Source: Microthyrium microscopicum
Taxonomy: Eukaryota; Ascomycota; Dothideomycetes; Microthyriales; Microthyriaceae
DNA length: 64,000 nucleotides
Reading direction: 5' to 3'
Assembly (NCBI GenBank): GCA_010405405.1
Contig: MU004238.1
Location: forward strand, 1,936,374-2,000,373
The position numbers were made by a program, and so were the translations under genes. Under the pieces are notes generated by a model, which was not told the DNA's origin, made no database searches, and saw only the letters and a program-made list of their open reading frames with translations. Positions 42,901 through 56,042 of this stretch are shown one piece after another (within the stretch, counting starts at the first letter, position 1; the number at the start of each line of letters is the position of its first letter).

Positions 42901-45900
42901 TCTGCTGGTCCCAAAGTACGGAATCCGTTTGAAAGTACTTTGTGTACTCACTGACTCCATAAAATTCTGTTTGCCCTTGGTACCTTCACTCTTGTCACAA
43001 ACACTGCAAAGGCGTATTGAGTGGTTCGGCTCGTTTACGCTCGTTGATTCAGCTTATACTTCTGCATGATTGAACAGATGTCACTGCCAGCCATGTTTCC
43101 ATTCCGAGGAAATTGATGCAAAAACACTGTGAAGGATTGCATATGATCCCACGTCATACATGATTGTTATCTTGACATTGTTGACTCTATGTCTCTCTTC
43201 CATTCCATGCTTGTGATTCATTATTCCAACAAAAGCGTCCGCATACCGCGAGGTACATGTCAAATATCAACGGCTGGGGCCGAACCCGAACACAACAAGC
43301 CCAAAACGGGGACCACTGACAAGCTGTATACCTTACCTTACTGTGCTGTGCTCACAATCAGATGCTTCTGACAGTCATTTCTTCAATTTCATAGTGATCA
43401 GCTTTGACATGCTTCGGTACAATCCGAAGGGCTAACGTGTTTCCTGCTTCTCAATAAAGGCAAGGTAGCGTTAAAGTCAAAACTTATACCCGGATGTAGA
43501 AACCCCATTTTCGGTATAAACAAGCACAATCACATCAAGGAGAAGCTCGTATTGCCAACAGAACCATGATAGATACCTATATCTCATATACTCATAATTC
43601 TTATTGAATCTCATATTGCATTATGGGAAACCATTGCTTGGTCCATCTCGGCGAACTGTAGTTCCAAGATCTCTGCCGCACCAATGTCCAACAAGATAGC
43701 AAGTCTTCGTACAACCGTGCCCTGTAAAAGATCGTCCTGAGATCTGACATGCCATGTGGTTGCCTGGCTCAACTTAACTGGAGAACCTGGTCCAATTGTT
43801 CTCTCTCTGTCGTTTCCCGATTCCAAACTGTTTCTCGGTTTCTGACGCGGTCCCGACGAGACGTGTGTGACCATAGCGCCTCTACAAACATCCTGTGAAA
43901 GACTTAAATCATTCCATTATGAGTTAGGTTTGCGTCTAGGCCGTCGATACAGACAACGTTTAAGATGAATTATGCATAGCAGACCTAAGTACTCTTAGAG
44001 CTCTTCGGGTAAACTTGAAATGGTTTGATTTAGCACATATATTTGTTTTGATCCTTGATTCGATACATATCCCTTCACGACGCAGCGAGTATTTCGGATA
44101 GTGATCAGCCATTGATTCTTCCTGTGGATTAAATCATTTCCCTGGAGAATCGGGGTGCCCGTGAACTTATTGTTACATTCAAGGTTGTACGATGAAAGAA
44201 GTTGTAGTTAGCGAAACCTTCAATTCTAGCACCGCTGATCCGTTATCTTTCCCCGGACTCTACTTGTCAAACATTAGTGCAGGTTGTTTTATGCCCCAGC
44301 ATACGCAGTTCAACGTCTCTCTGCGCCCAGTCCGTTGGGAGCTGATTCTGCCACCTTGTTGATCATAACTGTCCTTGGCCTGGTGACATTCATGGGGGTC
44401 TAGTGCCGGAAAGCCAACGTCGGATAAGCAGAACACCACAATAAGTCCTTCTAGTTGCATATCTCAGGCTATTAACAGATACATCACAGTGCTTTGATGA
44501 TGATGGGTATCTCCGGGTTACAAGGAGAGGTACCACTCCAAAAGGGTTATGCAGTGAACTGGTCGTTTCTCTCCTCCAACCGTCTTATTGATATACACAG
44601 GATCAAACCTTAGCCTGCAGAGTTCAAAGGTACAAGGAAAGAATAACCAGACAATAAGGTATTCTCACAAACCACTGCAGGACTTGAAAACTCTATCCAA
44701 TTAGCTGGTAACGATGGTGTACTACGTTACTGTGCTATGTATATCACCAACACAGCAGCGTAGAGTCATAACAAACAACCTTTGAGCTACATGACTACAT
44801 ATATTTGACTATTTTCAAATTCAAACCTGCGCCTGACTGCAAACTTTAGTGAGTTGTCATGTAGGTAGTCTATGATTAAGCACTGACGAGCATCATATCA
44901 ACTGGCAATTATCCGTGACAGACTTGTTTCGACCGATGACTGAGCAGAAAGCAAGTAATAACCTAACATCTTATGCCTATGATTTGCAATGTCGAAAACG
45001 ACAATACCATCTAATTCAGTTCTAAGTAATTGAGGTGAAAGCATTTTGATGAGCATTATTCAAGGTTGTATTGAGTTCGATATGTCAAAGATCAAGCATC
45101 CAATATGTAATATACGTTATAAACTGGACCTACAATTCAAGCTGCCAAAGGCGGTCCAGATATAATATTTGATTCAATCATTTCCATTCGATTTCCTTTC
45201 ATACATGAGTAAACCAAAAGAATATCAACATGATGAAGTCCTTTTTACACCTGATTCGGATTTGATATCAGGCTAAGATTCATAACTCCAAAGCAATGCT
45301 TCGAATATAATATCTCTAGAGTCTACACTACGTCCAGTTTAAAACATTCATTCTCTGTAATGCATTTCCTGTTGCTTGAACACTAGACTCTAATCTCCAA
45401 AACCGGTCATTTCTCGCTTAATCCAGCAGCAAGATATTCCTAAAAGGGATTGCCTTTTCACATGCATACAAATCGTAGCTCATCCGGCTTTTCACCGACA
45501 TTGTCCATAGCGCAAGCCACAAACTAGAGGTGCATCTGATAACAATGCACGATATTCCTTTGCAGATTATCTCAAAACATCAGATATCCGTAGCACCAGC
45601 ACACAAACGTCACATCCCCGAGGTATCCAAACCATTGGATTCTTGTTCTCAGCTCTCCACGTTGAAATAAATTTCTCATGGAAGTCGTGGATTGTATGCT
45701 GTGGTACACTCTCACGCCATGGCGCCGTGGTCGCGAGCTAGAACGCGCCTACGAACCGCTCAATTCCTTCTAAAGCACGTCCAAGCTTTTTCGTAGCAAA
45801 TGCTTGAAATGCTTCCCAGCCATTCAATCTTCCGCCCACGAGATTCGAGAAGGAGACGCGGCACGCCATTTCCAGCCCCAACAAAGGTGGGGTGATGCTC

Positions 45901-47167
45901 CACCAGTCGAGGCAGTAGTGATGACCATTGTTTCTAGTTGTTCCGCGTTGTTGAGTTGATTCCTAATGTTTGCCGAGTGACTAGTTGCAGCTTTGGGACC
46001 GAAAATGCGCTGGCGTATCGGGACATTCTTTCGTGCCTGGAGGTTTAAATGCCGCCTGGATGCAAAGCAGGAACATGCATTGGGCTATCTCGGATGTGCC
46101 TGCCGAAAAATGTCAACGATTGCATGGTTTAATCATGAGAAAAGTTAAAAATGAAGAGAGCTAGAGTTGTTTCATACTAAGATGTAGCAATACTACGGGT
46201 TCATGTTGTACAAACAGTGCCGAAAGAGAAGTCAGTCCGATCAACCATCTCTTCTCAGATCTCAAATCGGAGGATAAACCAGTACAATGACGTCTTTTTG
46301 CGATCGCGCAAGGTGAATCTGGGATAACACATTCTTAGTTTACGGTTTATCTTTTGATTCGTTAAGTCTCTACAGTACTCACCTACAAACTCTAGAGATG
46401 TTGATCTCGCTGGCCCCTGTGGATGAACTTGCAATTGCATTTGTTCGGCACGACTGACTTGATCTGTAACACAAATAAAGGGTCTCTCAGCACTTCTTTA
46501 CGACGTGGCGCGGACAATTATGTTTCCTGTCTCTTTAGCTACCGTAACCAGGTTTTGGTTTGACGATTGAGCGCGATGAAAACGGTGTGGCGTCGCGCGA
46601 CCGTCCGCCACCCGCAGACCATTCCGTGTTCCACGAGAATTCCACGACGAATGAATCGAAGTTATCGAACAACCAGATGTGGCGCATTATACATCGATAT
46701 AGACGATAATGACGAGTCGTACAAAATATAGAAATTTGAAATGGAAAGTTCTCAGGAACGGTTCCTGACAAGCGCCGCTACCAAAAAAAACCATACAGGA
46801 AACGCTATGCACAATGCGCCATGATTCATTTAGGTGCATGGAATTATTGTGCTACTCAACATGGGCAAAAGGTTGAATGCGATGTTGTTTTCAGCAAGGC
46901 TGGAATCTATGATGGTATGATATATGGAAGAGCTACAAGAACCGACATGCCAAAGTCTCTAATCGGAGAAAAGCTGCTTTGACATATTGAACTATTGAAC
47001 CTTGAAGGCCTGTTTGCAGGTATCTCGTCAAAAGGTTTCCTATCTTGATATCGAATCCACCCTAGCCAACTTTGAATTGATAATGAAACTTGTTTTGATA
47101 AGAAGTTGAGCACGAGAGGCACTGCCCCTGCTGTTTTTGGACCCTGATTTATATAAAGAACTCGTCC
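39997..47167. other. Gene-free spacer upstream of the melanin synthase (7.2 kb)
   Basis: Only scattered frames under 115 codons occur, without splice-consistent partners or recognisable motifs. The first kilobase left of the synthase start must contain its promoter; a TATA-like TTTATAG on the minus strand lies about 110 bases upstream of the ATG (near 40107-40114). Base composition is ordinary, unlike the AT-rich block that follows. It may hold non-coding transcripts or distant control elements, which I cannot show. Confidence 0.45.
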
Positions 47168-47182
47168 ATCCCTTTGCATCCT
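47168..47182 (+). repeat. Left arm of 15-base inverted repeat
   Basis: The sequence atccctttgcatcct. Its exact reverse complement occurs at 50047-50061, on the far side of the AT-rich block. Bases further in or out do not match, so the repeat is short. Confidence 0.75.
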
Positions 47183-50046
47183 ATACTAAATTATCGACAT
47201 CCGCCACATCCGCCGGAAGATAACCACTTTAGGACTAACGCTAAACCTAAAATATACGAATAGACCACTACTCTTTTGTTTCCCCCTAGATGTACCTAAA
47301 GTTCGCCCTTAATAAAAATATATGCGTTAGTAAGCTATGATTTGACTCTATAATTTCTAAAATTTTAGTATTAATTAGATAAGAATTAGTAAAACGATGC
47401 TATAGTAACTAAATTTACTAATCTTCTAATCTAGGTGCCTACTATCCCTTTAAAATTAGCTTAATCTTATCCTCTAGTATTAGTTTACTAACTAAGATGC
47501 TAAACTATATTAATACGTTTCTATCTATAGTTTTATAAGCAAATATTAAGGAAGAAGATAAAGGTGTTCTTTTTAAAGCTTTCTCTTCTTATATTAATTA
47601 TAATATACTTTTATCCTTAGAATTTAGTAGATTACTATTACTATTATATCTTAAAGTTCTTCTACCTAATTTTAACTTAGGCTTATGTCTAGATGCTATA
47701 GATAGAGATATTATTTATACTTTAAGAAGTAGACGTTAAGTAGTTATAAAAGGTTAACTAGAGATAAATTTTATCTCTCTTTAATATTTATAATACTATA
47801 AATTCTCTATAAAGCTATTAGATAATTTATATAGTAAAGAGCTAGTATTATAATATTAAATTCTATATTAATTACCTAGAAGATTAGTAGATCTAGCTCC
47901 CTTAATTAAAGAATGTAAACTATAGAATTTAGAAGTACTCTATACTTGCTATAATATGCTACTAATCTTCTTTAATATATTATAGAAGGACTAAGACTTT
48001 AATTTAATTGCTATTAATATTAATCTATATCTATAATCTAATCTTCTTACTATAGGAAAGGATATAGATTTAATTATACCTATTTTAGTAAAGGAAATCT
48101 AGATATTCCTTAGTATTATTATATATCTTAGGGCGTACTTAGTATAAGATATAGTAGATCTCTAAAGCTTTAATACTACTATACTATTAAATAATATCTT
48201 AAGCTTTATTATATAAGATTGCTAGTAGCTTATTAAAAGGAATATCTATTTAAAAGCTTCTAATAAGATAAAAGTGCTAGAGACCTCTATATAAAGAAGA
48301 GAAGCCTTATTTAAGAAGCTAGATTTCTTATCTTCTACCTTTTCTTAGCGCTTTAAAGATACTATAATTTCTATAAACTACGTCTTAATTAATAAGATAA
48401 TAGTAAAATTTACTAGTAGAACTAGTGTAAAACTCTATATAAAAGAAAAACTAATTCTTAAAGGCTTTAAAGTACTCACTACTTGCTTCTTAGGCTACCT
48501 ATAGGATTATTTTTATATAATTCCTAGTAGTTTCTTATTATTAGATAGTAATAAAGATATATCTACCTACGCTTATTCTTAGAGTCCTCTTTTAGGTGCT
48601 TTAAGCTTTTAGAGTAATATAAATATAATATCTTAGGTAGTTCTTATAATAGCGCTTACCTTATTATTTATGCTTAAATGCTTCTTAATCTTTACTAATA
48701 ACTTCTTTAATAATATACGTCTTCTTTAGATCCTAAGGGATTATAGCTTTAGATACTCTAAAATAATTTGCGTAAGATTTAAAGATTATCCTTATTAATA
48801 CACCTTAGAATTAAAGGAATCTAATAATTAGCTATAGGGTAGAATAGATACTAAAAGCGTCTATAGAGTACTTAGTATTCTATAGCGTAATTGTGTTCTT
48901 ATAAGATTCCTAATAACTTATTACTTATCTTCTAAGATACTTTACGTATCTAGAAAGAGGCTAAATATATAATTAGTATACGATAGATAGTAAGTAACTT
49001 AAATTTAGAGTAATTACGTAGTAATTTAATATCTCTAGCCTATAGTAGCTATTAAGTATAACTAGTTTATAGGTAGTATTAATATTACTAACTAATAGTA
49101 ATCCTACTATATAGTTTACTATAGGAGTAAGAAATCTCTTATATTTTTAGATTAATAGTATAACTTTTTAGTTTTAAGTTTAATTAACTTAAAAGTACTA
49201 CTATTTAATTTATCTTGTTTTTAGCTCCTTACTAATATTAATTATAGGCGTTAGAATATAGATATTACTTTTTTTATAGTTAATTAATGCTACTATTATA
49301 AATATATACCTTTTGGCACTAGAGTCCTAGATACGTACGTACCTTACTATAACTAGGTATAATAAAAATAATATATTTTCTTTATAATAATTCTACTTAT
49401 ATCTAGTATAGAGTTTATACTTTAAAGTATATTAGAAGATATATAGAAAGTAGCGCTTTCTAATAGTAATAGGCTTATATTATAAAAACCTTAAAATATA
49501 AGATAGCTATAGCTTAAAATATATCGTTTATAGTTCTTTACTCTCTTTTATAAGATTTTACTTAGGGCGCTATAAAATAGCCTAACTACCTCTAAAGTAT
49601 AAATAATATACTTATTATTAATAGAAACATTATTAAGTAGATAATATACGCTTAAAGATAAGAATAATATTCTAGTACTATAAGGAATATATAGAAGCTA
49701 TACCTCTTTATAATACCTATTTTATTAATTACTATAAAGATAGTATATGCTAATATCTAGCTATTTTAATATCTAGTTTGCTAATAAATTGGTAGGGATA
49801 GGCATCCTATAGGATTAGTAAATTAGACATAGAGATTGTAAGATTATGCTATATAATAAGAAGGGCTTGACGAAGGTAATTTAACTCTAATAATTATATT
49901 TAGATACGTGTATTTTGGCTTAGTAACTAGAAGACCCCTTAGCTTGTGCCCCTATATTAATTATGGCTTTTAATCGCTCAGAATATTGCCTTTTTGGGTT
50001 AGAAGAATATAGCTTAAACGACGCCTCCAAGGGTGCACAGAACATC

Positions 50047-50061
50047 AGGATGCAAAGGGAT
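50047..50061 (-). repeat. Right arm of 15-base inverted repeat
   Basis: The sequence aggatgcaaagggat is the perfect reverse complement of 47168-47182. It lies about 70 bases beyond the end of the strongly AT-rich core. Confidence 0.75.
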
Positions 50062-53000
50062 AACTTGATCTGGCTCATTACCACTCTCGTTGGTTAAAGT
50101 TGAAGCTCCAAGTCCTTGGCTGTTGGGCAGTGCTCTTCCACGAATCCACGTGCATCAATCCGGGGAAGGAAACCATAATCATCAAAACGTACAGTCTTTA
50201 CTCGTATCAATGCGGTACTACAGAGGTTGGGGGCGGTTCTGAGCTTTCGACTTTTTTTCACAGCCTTTCTGTTATAGTCAATAATCATGTGGAGAGTCAA
50301 GCTGTCACTGCATCGCCTCAGCTGTCGAAAAACGCCCAATTCGTGGAGAGTTCCGCTGGAGATGTGGTATGGTCTGTTCTACAGCCCCGGATATCTCTAC
50401 AACCTTATCTGCCTCCAGCCCCATTATTATTAGCAGCTAACGCCCACATAACTCATCCTTGGATTCTTGGAGATATTGGAGAAGCTTTGGTTAGTACTGT
50501 AGCGTAGCGTATCGTGGAGTAGGGTCGTCTTAGCACTCAGCCACTTGTCCTGAAGATAGTCCACCATAAACTCGGATAATATCGACGTAGTCAAGTTTCA
50601 CCGGTTGTGAGGAAGGATCAGTTGTTTTAGAGTATTGTATCGTTCCCATGATTGGTCAAGATATCTTCATCTGCTTCTCGCAGCTCGAATACCGACGAGC
50701 CACATGCAAACGGTAGAGCTGGCGGAAGCACTTATGCATGCACTTTAATCCACTGGTCCCAGTCTCCGCTGCATGGTGCATTATATCACGTCATGGAGTA
50801 TGAGACCCTGAGTGAAAAACTCGTTTTATCGTACTTAAAAAGAATTGAGATACACAAACAATATCCATGATCTCATTGAGAACTGGCCGTTACGATCAAG
50901 TACAGAAATCATGGTTGGCTAACATGCGATAGAAAGAGTCAAGGTAAACCCTGCATAATGATTCTAATTGTTAGTGTGCAACTACCGACATATTTCAGAA
51001 TATCGCTTAATTCAGCTGGGCTTCGTCCAAAAAACTCTGTAAGGCTGCATTGATCGACATGAAGTGTCGATCGGGTATCAATACTTCTTGTTATGTACTT
51101 GTAGACGGATATTAGCTGCTCCGTTTCTGAAGATGTAATGGCACTTGTTTATTGGGTATTATTATCTCTACAATCTGTTTGTTTACAGTTTATGCAACTA
51201 ACAGACTGTCGCAATAACTCTATATTACAGCTTTTAGATGGCCTTCTTCCCGCGAGATAGTGCCCGACGGATGCAGTACCAAGCCTTCCTAGTTTGCCAA
51301 CCCCAAGGCGTTATCGGTTGACAATTGTCGATCTTCTTGCGGAGGTGGATGAAGGAGGCAGAAAGCTTCTTGGCCTTACTGAATTCAACTCGCGTCCAAT
51401 CGCCAACAATTGAGCCCTGTTCTGCATCCCCACACCAAGCAATATTGTCTGTACGTTGCTCTTTGGAGCAAACGCCTAGTGACTTACAGCAATATCTTTG
51501 CGGCACAATTCACACAATGTGAGCAGAGAACGTCCGAGGGATGCCGGACGCAAATAAGATCGGCACAGCGCTCGTGTTTCCCTCATTATATTCAGTTTGA
51601 GGTATTCTGATTGGAAAGATATTGAGTCTGTCGTGTCAATTCTTTAACTAGATCGACGCCAGGTTAAGTAATATCCGTGGCCAGGTTGTGTTGCCGCGAT
51701 CTACGGAGATCATACTTGATACAGTAGTATGTTTCGAAATCTTGGTAAATGTTCGACGGACTGTTGGACTAATTCAAGGTTGTTAAGCACTATTTCAAGA
51801 TTTGCCTCAATAATCACGAACTACTCATCAACTGCAGTTTGTGGCAACAATGTGCGATAAGGCAAGGGAAAGGCCATTGCTTTTTAGAGACAAGCAAGGC
51901 ACAAACTCACTTAGCAGTATTTAAGGTTTAGCGGGGAAGCAGCCGCGTCTAAAAATGGCTCAGAGCGCTTTTGCACAAGCAGACACGAACTCTAGCCCCC
52001 TTGGTGGGCAGCCAGTCAGAGTCAGTTCTGGAATGCTTCCAAATGCGTTGGAAGGAGGCTGGTTTTGCTGACAAAACGAGTCAAGTACTTTTATAACGCC
52101 TGGGGCTATCGAGTCTCAGACCATCAGCCTCTTTTGACTGATTAGGCTCGAGGTCACATCCAGGGACCAGAAGAAGAGACAGTTGCTGATCTATCACACG
52201 ACATTGCTCTTAAGGCTGATATTGTAAAGGCACGTAAACGCCTCCTTGATACTTCCATCCTCAATGTCAAATTCGATTTTTGGCTGCGACATAAATGCTT
52301 CCAAGAGCCTTTACTATGGAGTAGTAGGCAGGACGTTCGACATCGGCTAAAATTTGAAGAATCTCGCTAACCAGGCGGGACTGCGTCATAGCTATTAATT
52401 TCCGTCACGATACAAGGCGGCGAGTTCAATCTCTATATTGCGTTAAGGTGCGGCCAACTCGCCTTCCGGTCGTTATCTCGTGTTGGCGAGCTGAGCTGAG
52501 GGGCGAAGAAGGCTGGGCCACTGGAGAGGGAGGTTCGAGGGAGATAGTGATTTTGCAACTGGACGTGCTGAGAGAAACGAAAACATTTCAGACAGGACCA
52601 GTAGTGATCACTGGTGGTCGATATACTGATTCCCGAAGATCAACAAATGCCTTCTCTTCTGAGAACGGAAGATGTGCTTAAGAGCGATATATATCCAATC
52701 GCGCAAGTGTATTTTTCGTTAACGAAAGAAAAAAGACTTGTCCAGAGATGCCAACCGTCTTGGAGGCACAGTGCATCAGATCATCGTGGGCTAAGAGCTG
52801 TTAGATCCCGTAAACTGTTACTGTGGCTTGGAAAGCCTCCCGATTAAGAGCCAGTCATCCTCCTCGGGACGACCTGTTCGGCTACTCGCCTCCTATCACT
52901 TATCGGTAGTGTGAAAGTGCGATCTGCAATCCTCCAAGTCACGATAGGGAGACCAAAAGGGGCAGCGGATGGGCCTCTTTCCGAATCCACACGGCGAGTG

Positions 53001-56000
53001 TCCTCACAATGCCATTGTCTGCTTTCTCAGGTGGCGGTCAGCCGTGCAAATGCTTTGGAGGTCAGAATTTCAGAATTAATTCATCTTAGCCTCAATCTCA
53101 TAGCGCGACATGCTTGAGACTTGGACTCAAAATTGCTTTTAGAGCCGAGGCTTCAACGGCACGGACAGTCAAAAAGTTTCGAGGACGTCACCACGAATGG
53201 CACGAAACCAACTGCGAGTGTCGGTGCATCAGAACTGCATATGGAGTTTTGCTTCTCGATCGAAAATCGATCTAAAGTTTGAGGAATCGATCCGGCCTAG
53301 GTAGTACAGGTCAACGCCGCCCTGTAGTCTACGATGCTCAGCAGCGGACTATGATTGAAGATTGACATACTAGCTGCCACTGGCTATACGTACAGTGTTA
53401 CTAGTGTTGTATCATGACTATTCTTGAATGTTAGTATTGGGCGGTTTGGCCGCGTGGAAACCCATCGGAGAACATATGTTGTGCTATGTAATACAGAACA
53501 ATCAAGGGACCTGGACCATTCCATTCCAGACTGCTGGATACCTGTCAATTGCAAATTTGAGGTCTAAATCCGCTGAACAACAGCAAGTGTAAGCTCTTTG
53601 CAGGCTGTGTTTAGACAAAAATAATGTGGGGGATGAAACATGATAAGTAAGCTTAGAAACGACATGGAAACGCATTGGGGGGGCCGAGGAATAGTACAGG
53701 CCGACACACTGAGGTAGACAATTTATTGGTGATTAGGTTTCGACAAGGCCATCTGGTACAGCCACTGCACCGGGATGTATCACTTCCTCGATGCATTGGA
53801 GCGAGAGGACTGTAGATGCTTTAACAACTGCTGGCAACAAATGGCTGGCGTCTAATGCTTAAAAATCAGAGGTAAAATCGCTAAGCATGTAGGTAAGTTA
53901 GCATTTTTGAGAGTACGGAATGAGTACAACACATTGCCACGAAATTCATCACGAGCTAGAGGCATGCATAGTATGCTTCTAGGGGCAGGGTTTATGCCTC
54001 AACCAGGTTTGCTGGGAGGTACTGCTTAGTCGAAGCATCATGGTTTTCCTAGAGGTACTACTTGGTGCAACAACTATTGAGTGGATATACATAATACGGA
54101 TCAGAATATCGGACCTTGGTGGAGCTGCGTTGAGTGCCCCGGTATAGATGGACTGTACAATACGGACATACGATGACTGAATGACTACTAGAATATGCGA
54201 CTTCAAATTTTTACTGTAACAGTCTCTGAGTATCTCTGAACATCTCTGGCCAAGCTACTCCAGTCTGGCTTTGGATCTTCGACCAAACAGTGTTGCAATT
54301 CCGACGCTCACCGCTGGAGAAGGTTTGGTGAGTAGGTAGGTAGGTTCTTGGCGGCTGATAGGCTTGTTGTATGCTCACCACGAGAGGCCTGAAAATATCG
54401 TCTTGCTTGCAGTAAGCTCACAAGCTCAGAACATATCTTATCCCAAAAAGTTGAAGATTTCCAATATTGCATGCTTTGTAGGGTCTAGCCCATGGCCTTT
54501 TGCTCCAGGGAACCCATATACAGTGATTAGCACTCCACATGCGTTTTGATCCCATTGACGGGGACGCAAGCAGCACTACAGGCAACCTCTGGAGGTGCAG
54601 TTGGCAGTCAAGCACTACTGGATAAGGTAGGCTATGAGAGGACTAGCGACCAGAATGGGTGAAGCAGAAGCAGAGACTAGGACACAAGATAAAGGGTGGC
54701 TCAGGGGGGCGCTGGACAAGACTAGGGAGGTGGGCAATCAGGGACGCCTTGGAGGTTTAGTTTTAGTTTATCCTTGAAAGTTTAAGAGGTTTGGGGACCT
54801 TGCGGCCCTCAGACCATACCATACTACCATAGACCACAGACCATCAATCCATGAATTGGGCTGGCAGCACAATAGACTGGGCGGGAAGATAGTAACAGCC
54901 TCACGGCCGCTTGGACCTTCAGGGTCGATCGCTGGCAGCATTAGCAACAATGGCTTCGAACTGGCACCGTTCTGGCAGCCTTTACAGCCTCTCGAAAAGG
55001 AGCCAAATTAAGATCAGACTCTAAACTTGACGCTGTGACGCGCTTCACCATGACCGCCAACCTGCCGACTTGTGGAGCAAGCCATGCAATATCATAGAGT
55101 ATGGATCACAGTTTGTGTCCACACTCTGTCCACACTGGGCATACAACTCAGCATTCCCTAGCCGTCAAAGCCGTAGAATGATATCTCTCAACTAAAACTA
55201 TTCTGGAAGTCAGAGTGTTTGCCAATCTCTAATTCTTTGCATCCTGCTTGCATCTATCTCTCTCACTTTCTCAACCTCTCTACTATCAAACCAGGCCCAG
55301 TCCTGCATCTCTAGAATCCTTCCCTGATCTTCCTCGTCAGACCCTCTCGCCATCCTGGTTTCTCAACAAATAGGCCCGTTACTACTTCTGCTAACGCACA
55401 GCCTGCACGTCTTGTAGCTTATATCCCATCGCTCTGGACAGGCAAGACAAGGCTATTTGTGGGAGATCCACAGTACCCGTTCCCTCCCCTCCCTGGCAAG
55501 CTTCGATACGAAAGCTTTCTTCAAAACGGCAATCTTACATCCAGTCTTTCGCTTCAGACTCTCACCCTCAGGCCTTGTTCAAGATCGATGCTACTGCTGT
55601 CAGTCCTGTCAAAACCCTTTCTGGCCCCAGCTATCATCTCTCGGAACTCGCGACTCTAATTCAACGGGAATTTCGCTATCGCCGTTTGCCTTTCATCCCA
55701 CTTTCGTTTCTCTGCCTTTTCTACTTTGAGCTTGAAAGAGCCTCATCAGGTCCCCTAATTTTATTGTAATGTCAACAATTTGATGTTTCGCTCACACCAA
55801 ATTGTTTCTCAACTTTTTTTAAACATCTCCCAAGCCTCATCTGGTGCAGACCACCCCCGCTGCCATTCTCGTCTACCAAGAGGGTAATAATAGAAGCTAC
55901 TCAGCCCTATTCTCCACGCCACGTTCGCTCCCTTGAAAGAGATCAAAAACATTGGAATATACAGCATACCATTCATACTTTAATAATCCTTTAAGTATTG

Positions 56001-56042
56001 TCTAATCGACCAACTCCTAATTCGGCATAACCTACCGTCATC
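50062..56042. promoter_or_regulatory. Gene-poor spacer upstream of the Cmr1-like regulator (6 kb)
   Basis: No intact gene is supported. One possibly degraded coding stretch (51955-52370) is listed separately. The last 750 bases (about 55290-56042) are pyrimidine-rich and look like a fungal promoter and long 5' leader; a short ATG frame of 23 codons starts near 55586 and could be an upstream ORF if it is transcribed. The rest has ordinary composition with no recognisable features. Confidence 0.4.
51955..52370 (+). pseudogene. Possible degraded coding sequence, unrecognised
   Basis: A 38-codon ATG frame (51955 on) is followed, in a different frame, by a protein-like stretch from 52068 to 52370 that contains one in-frame TAG at 52143. 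The second stretch reads LTKRVKYFYNAWGYRVSDHQ before the stop and, after it, segments such as GPEEETVADLSHDIALKADI and VKARKRLLDTSILNVKFDFW. Charge pattern and amphipathic periodicity look like real protein, unlike the surrounding frames. With a frame change and a stop it would be a pseudogene; an intron could be an alternative explanation. I do not recognise the family. Confidence 0.3.

Larger units (their letters stand above)
47168..50061. mobile_element. RIP-mutated transposable-element relic
   Basis: From about 47200 to 49975 the sequence becomes extremely AT-rich, with stops in all frames. Dinucleotides show the RIP pattern: in 47521-47700 I count at least 33 TpA against about 4 CpA or TpG. 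RIP converts CpA to TpA in repeated DNA of ascomycetes during the sexual cycle, so the source was a multicopy element. The block is bracketed by a perfect 15-base inverted repeat (see separate entries), which suggests a DNA transposon or an insertion of about 2.9 kb. No transposase or reverse transcriptase motif survives, so the class is open, and no clear target-site duplication is seen. Confidence 0.7.

Noticed and set aside
50100-50507. Open frame of 135 codons just right of the RIP block
   Set aside because: It has no ATG at its start, overlaps an 81-codon frame on the other strand, and shows no motif or splice partner.
52448-52847. Two overlapping frames of 77 codons that could extend the relic at 51955-52370
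   Set aside because: They lie in different frames from the relic and from each other, and I see no shared motif. Too weak to call, though the segment starting VDILIPEDQQMPSLL is somewhat protein-like.
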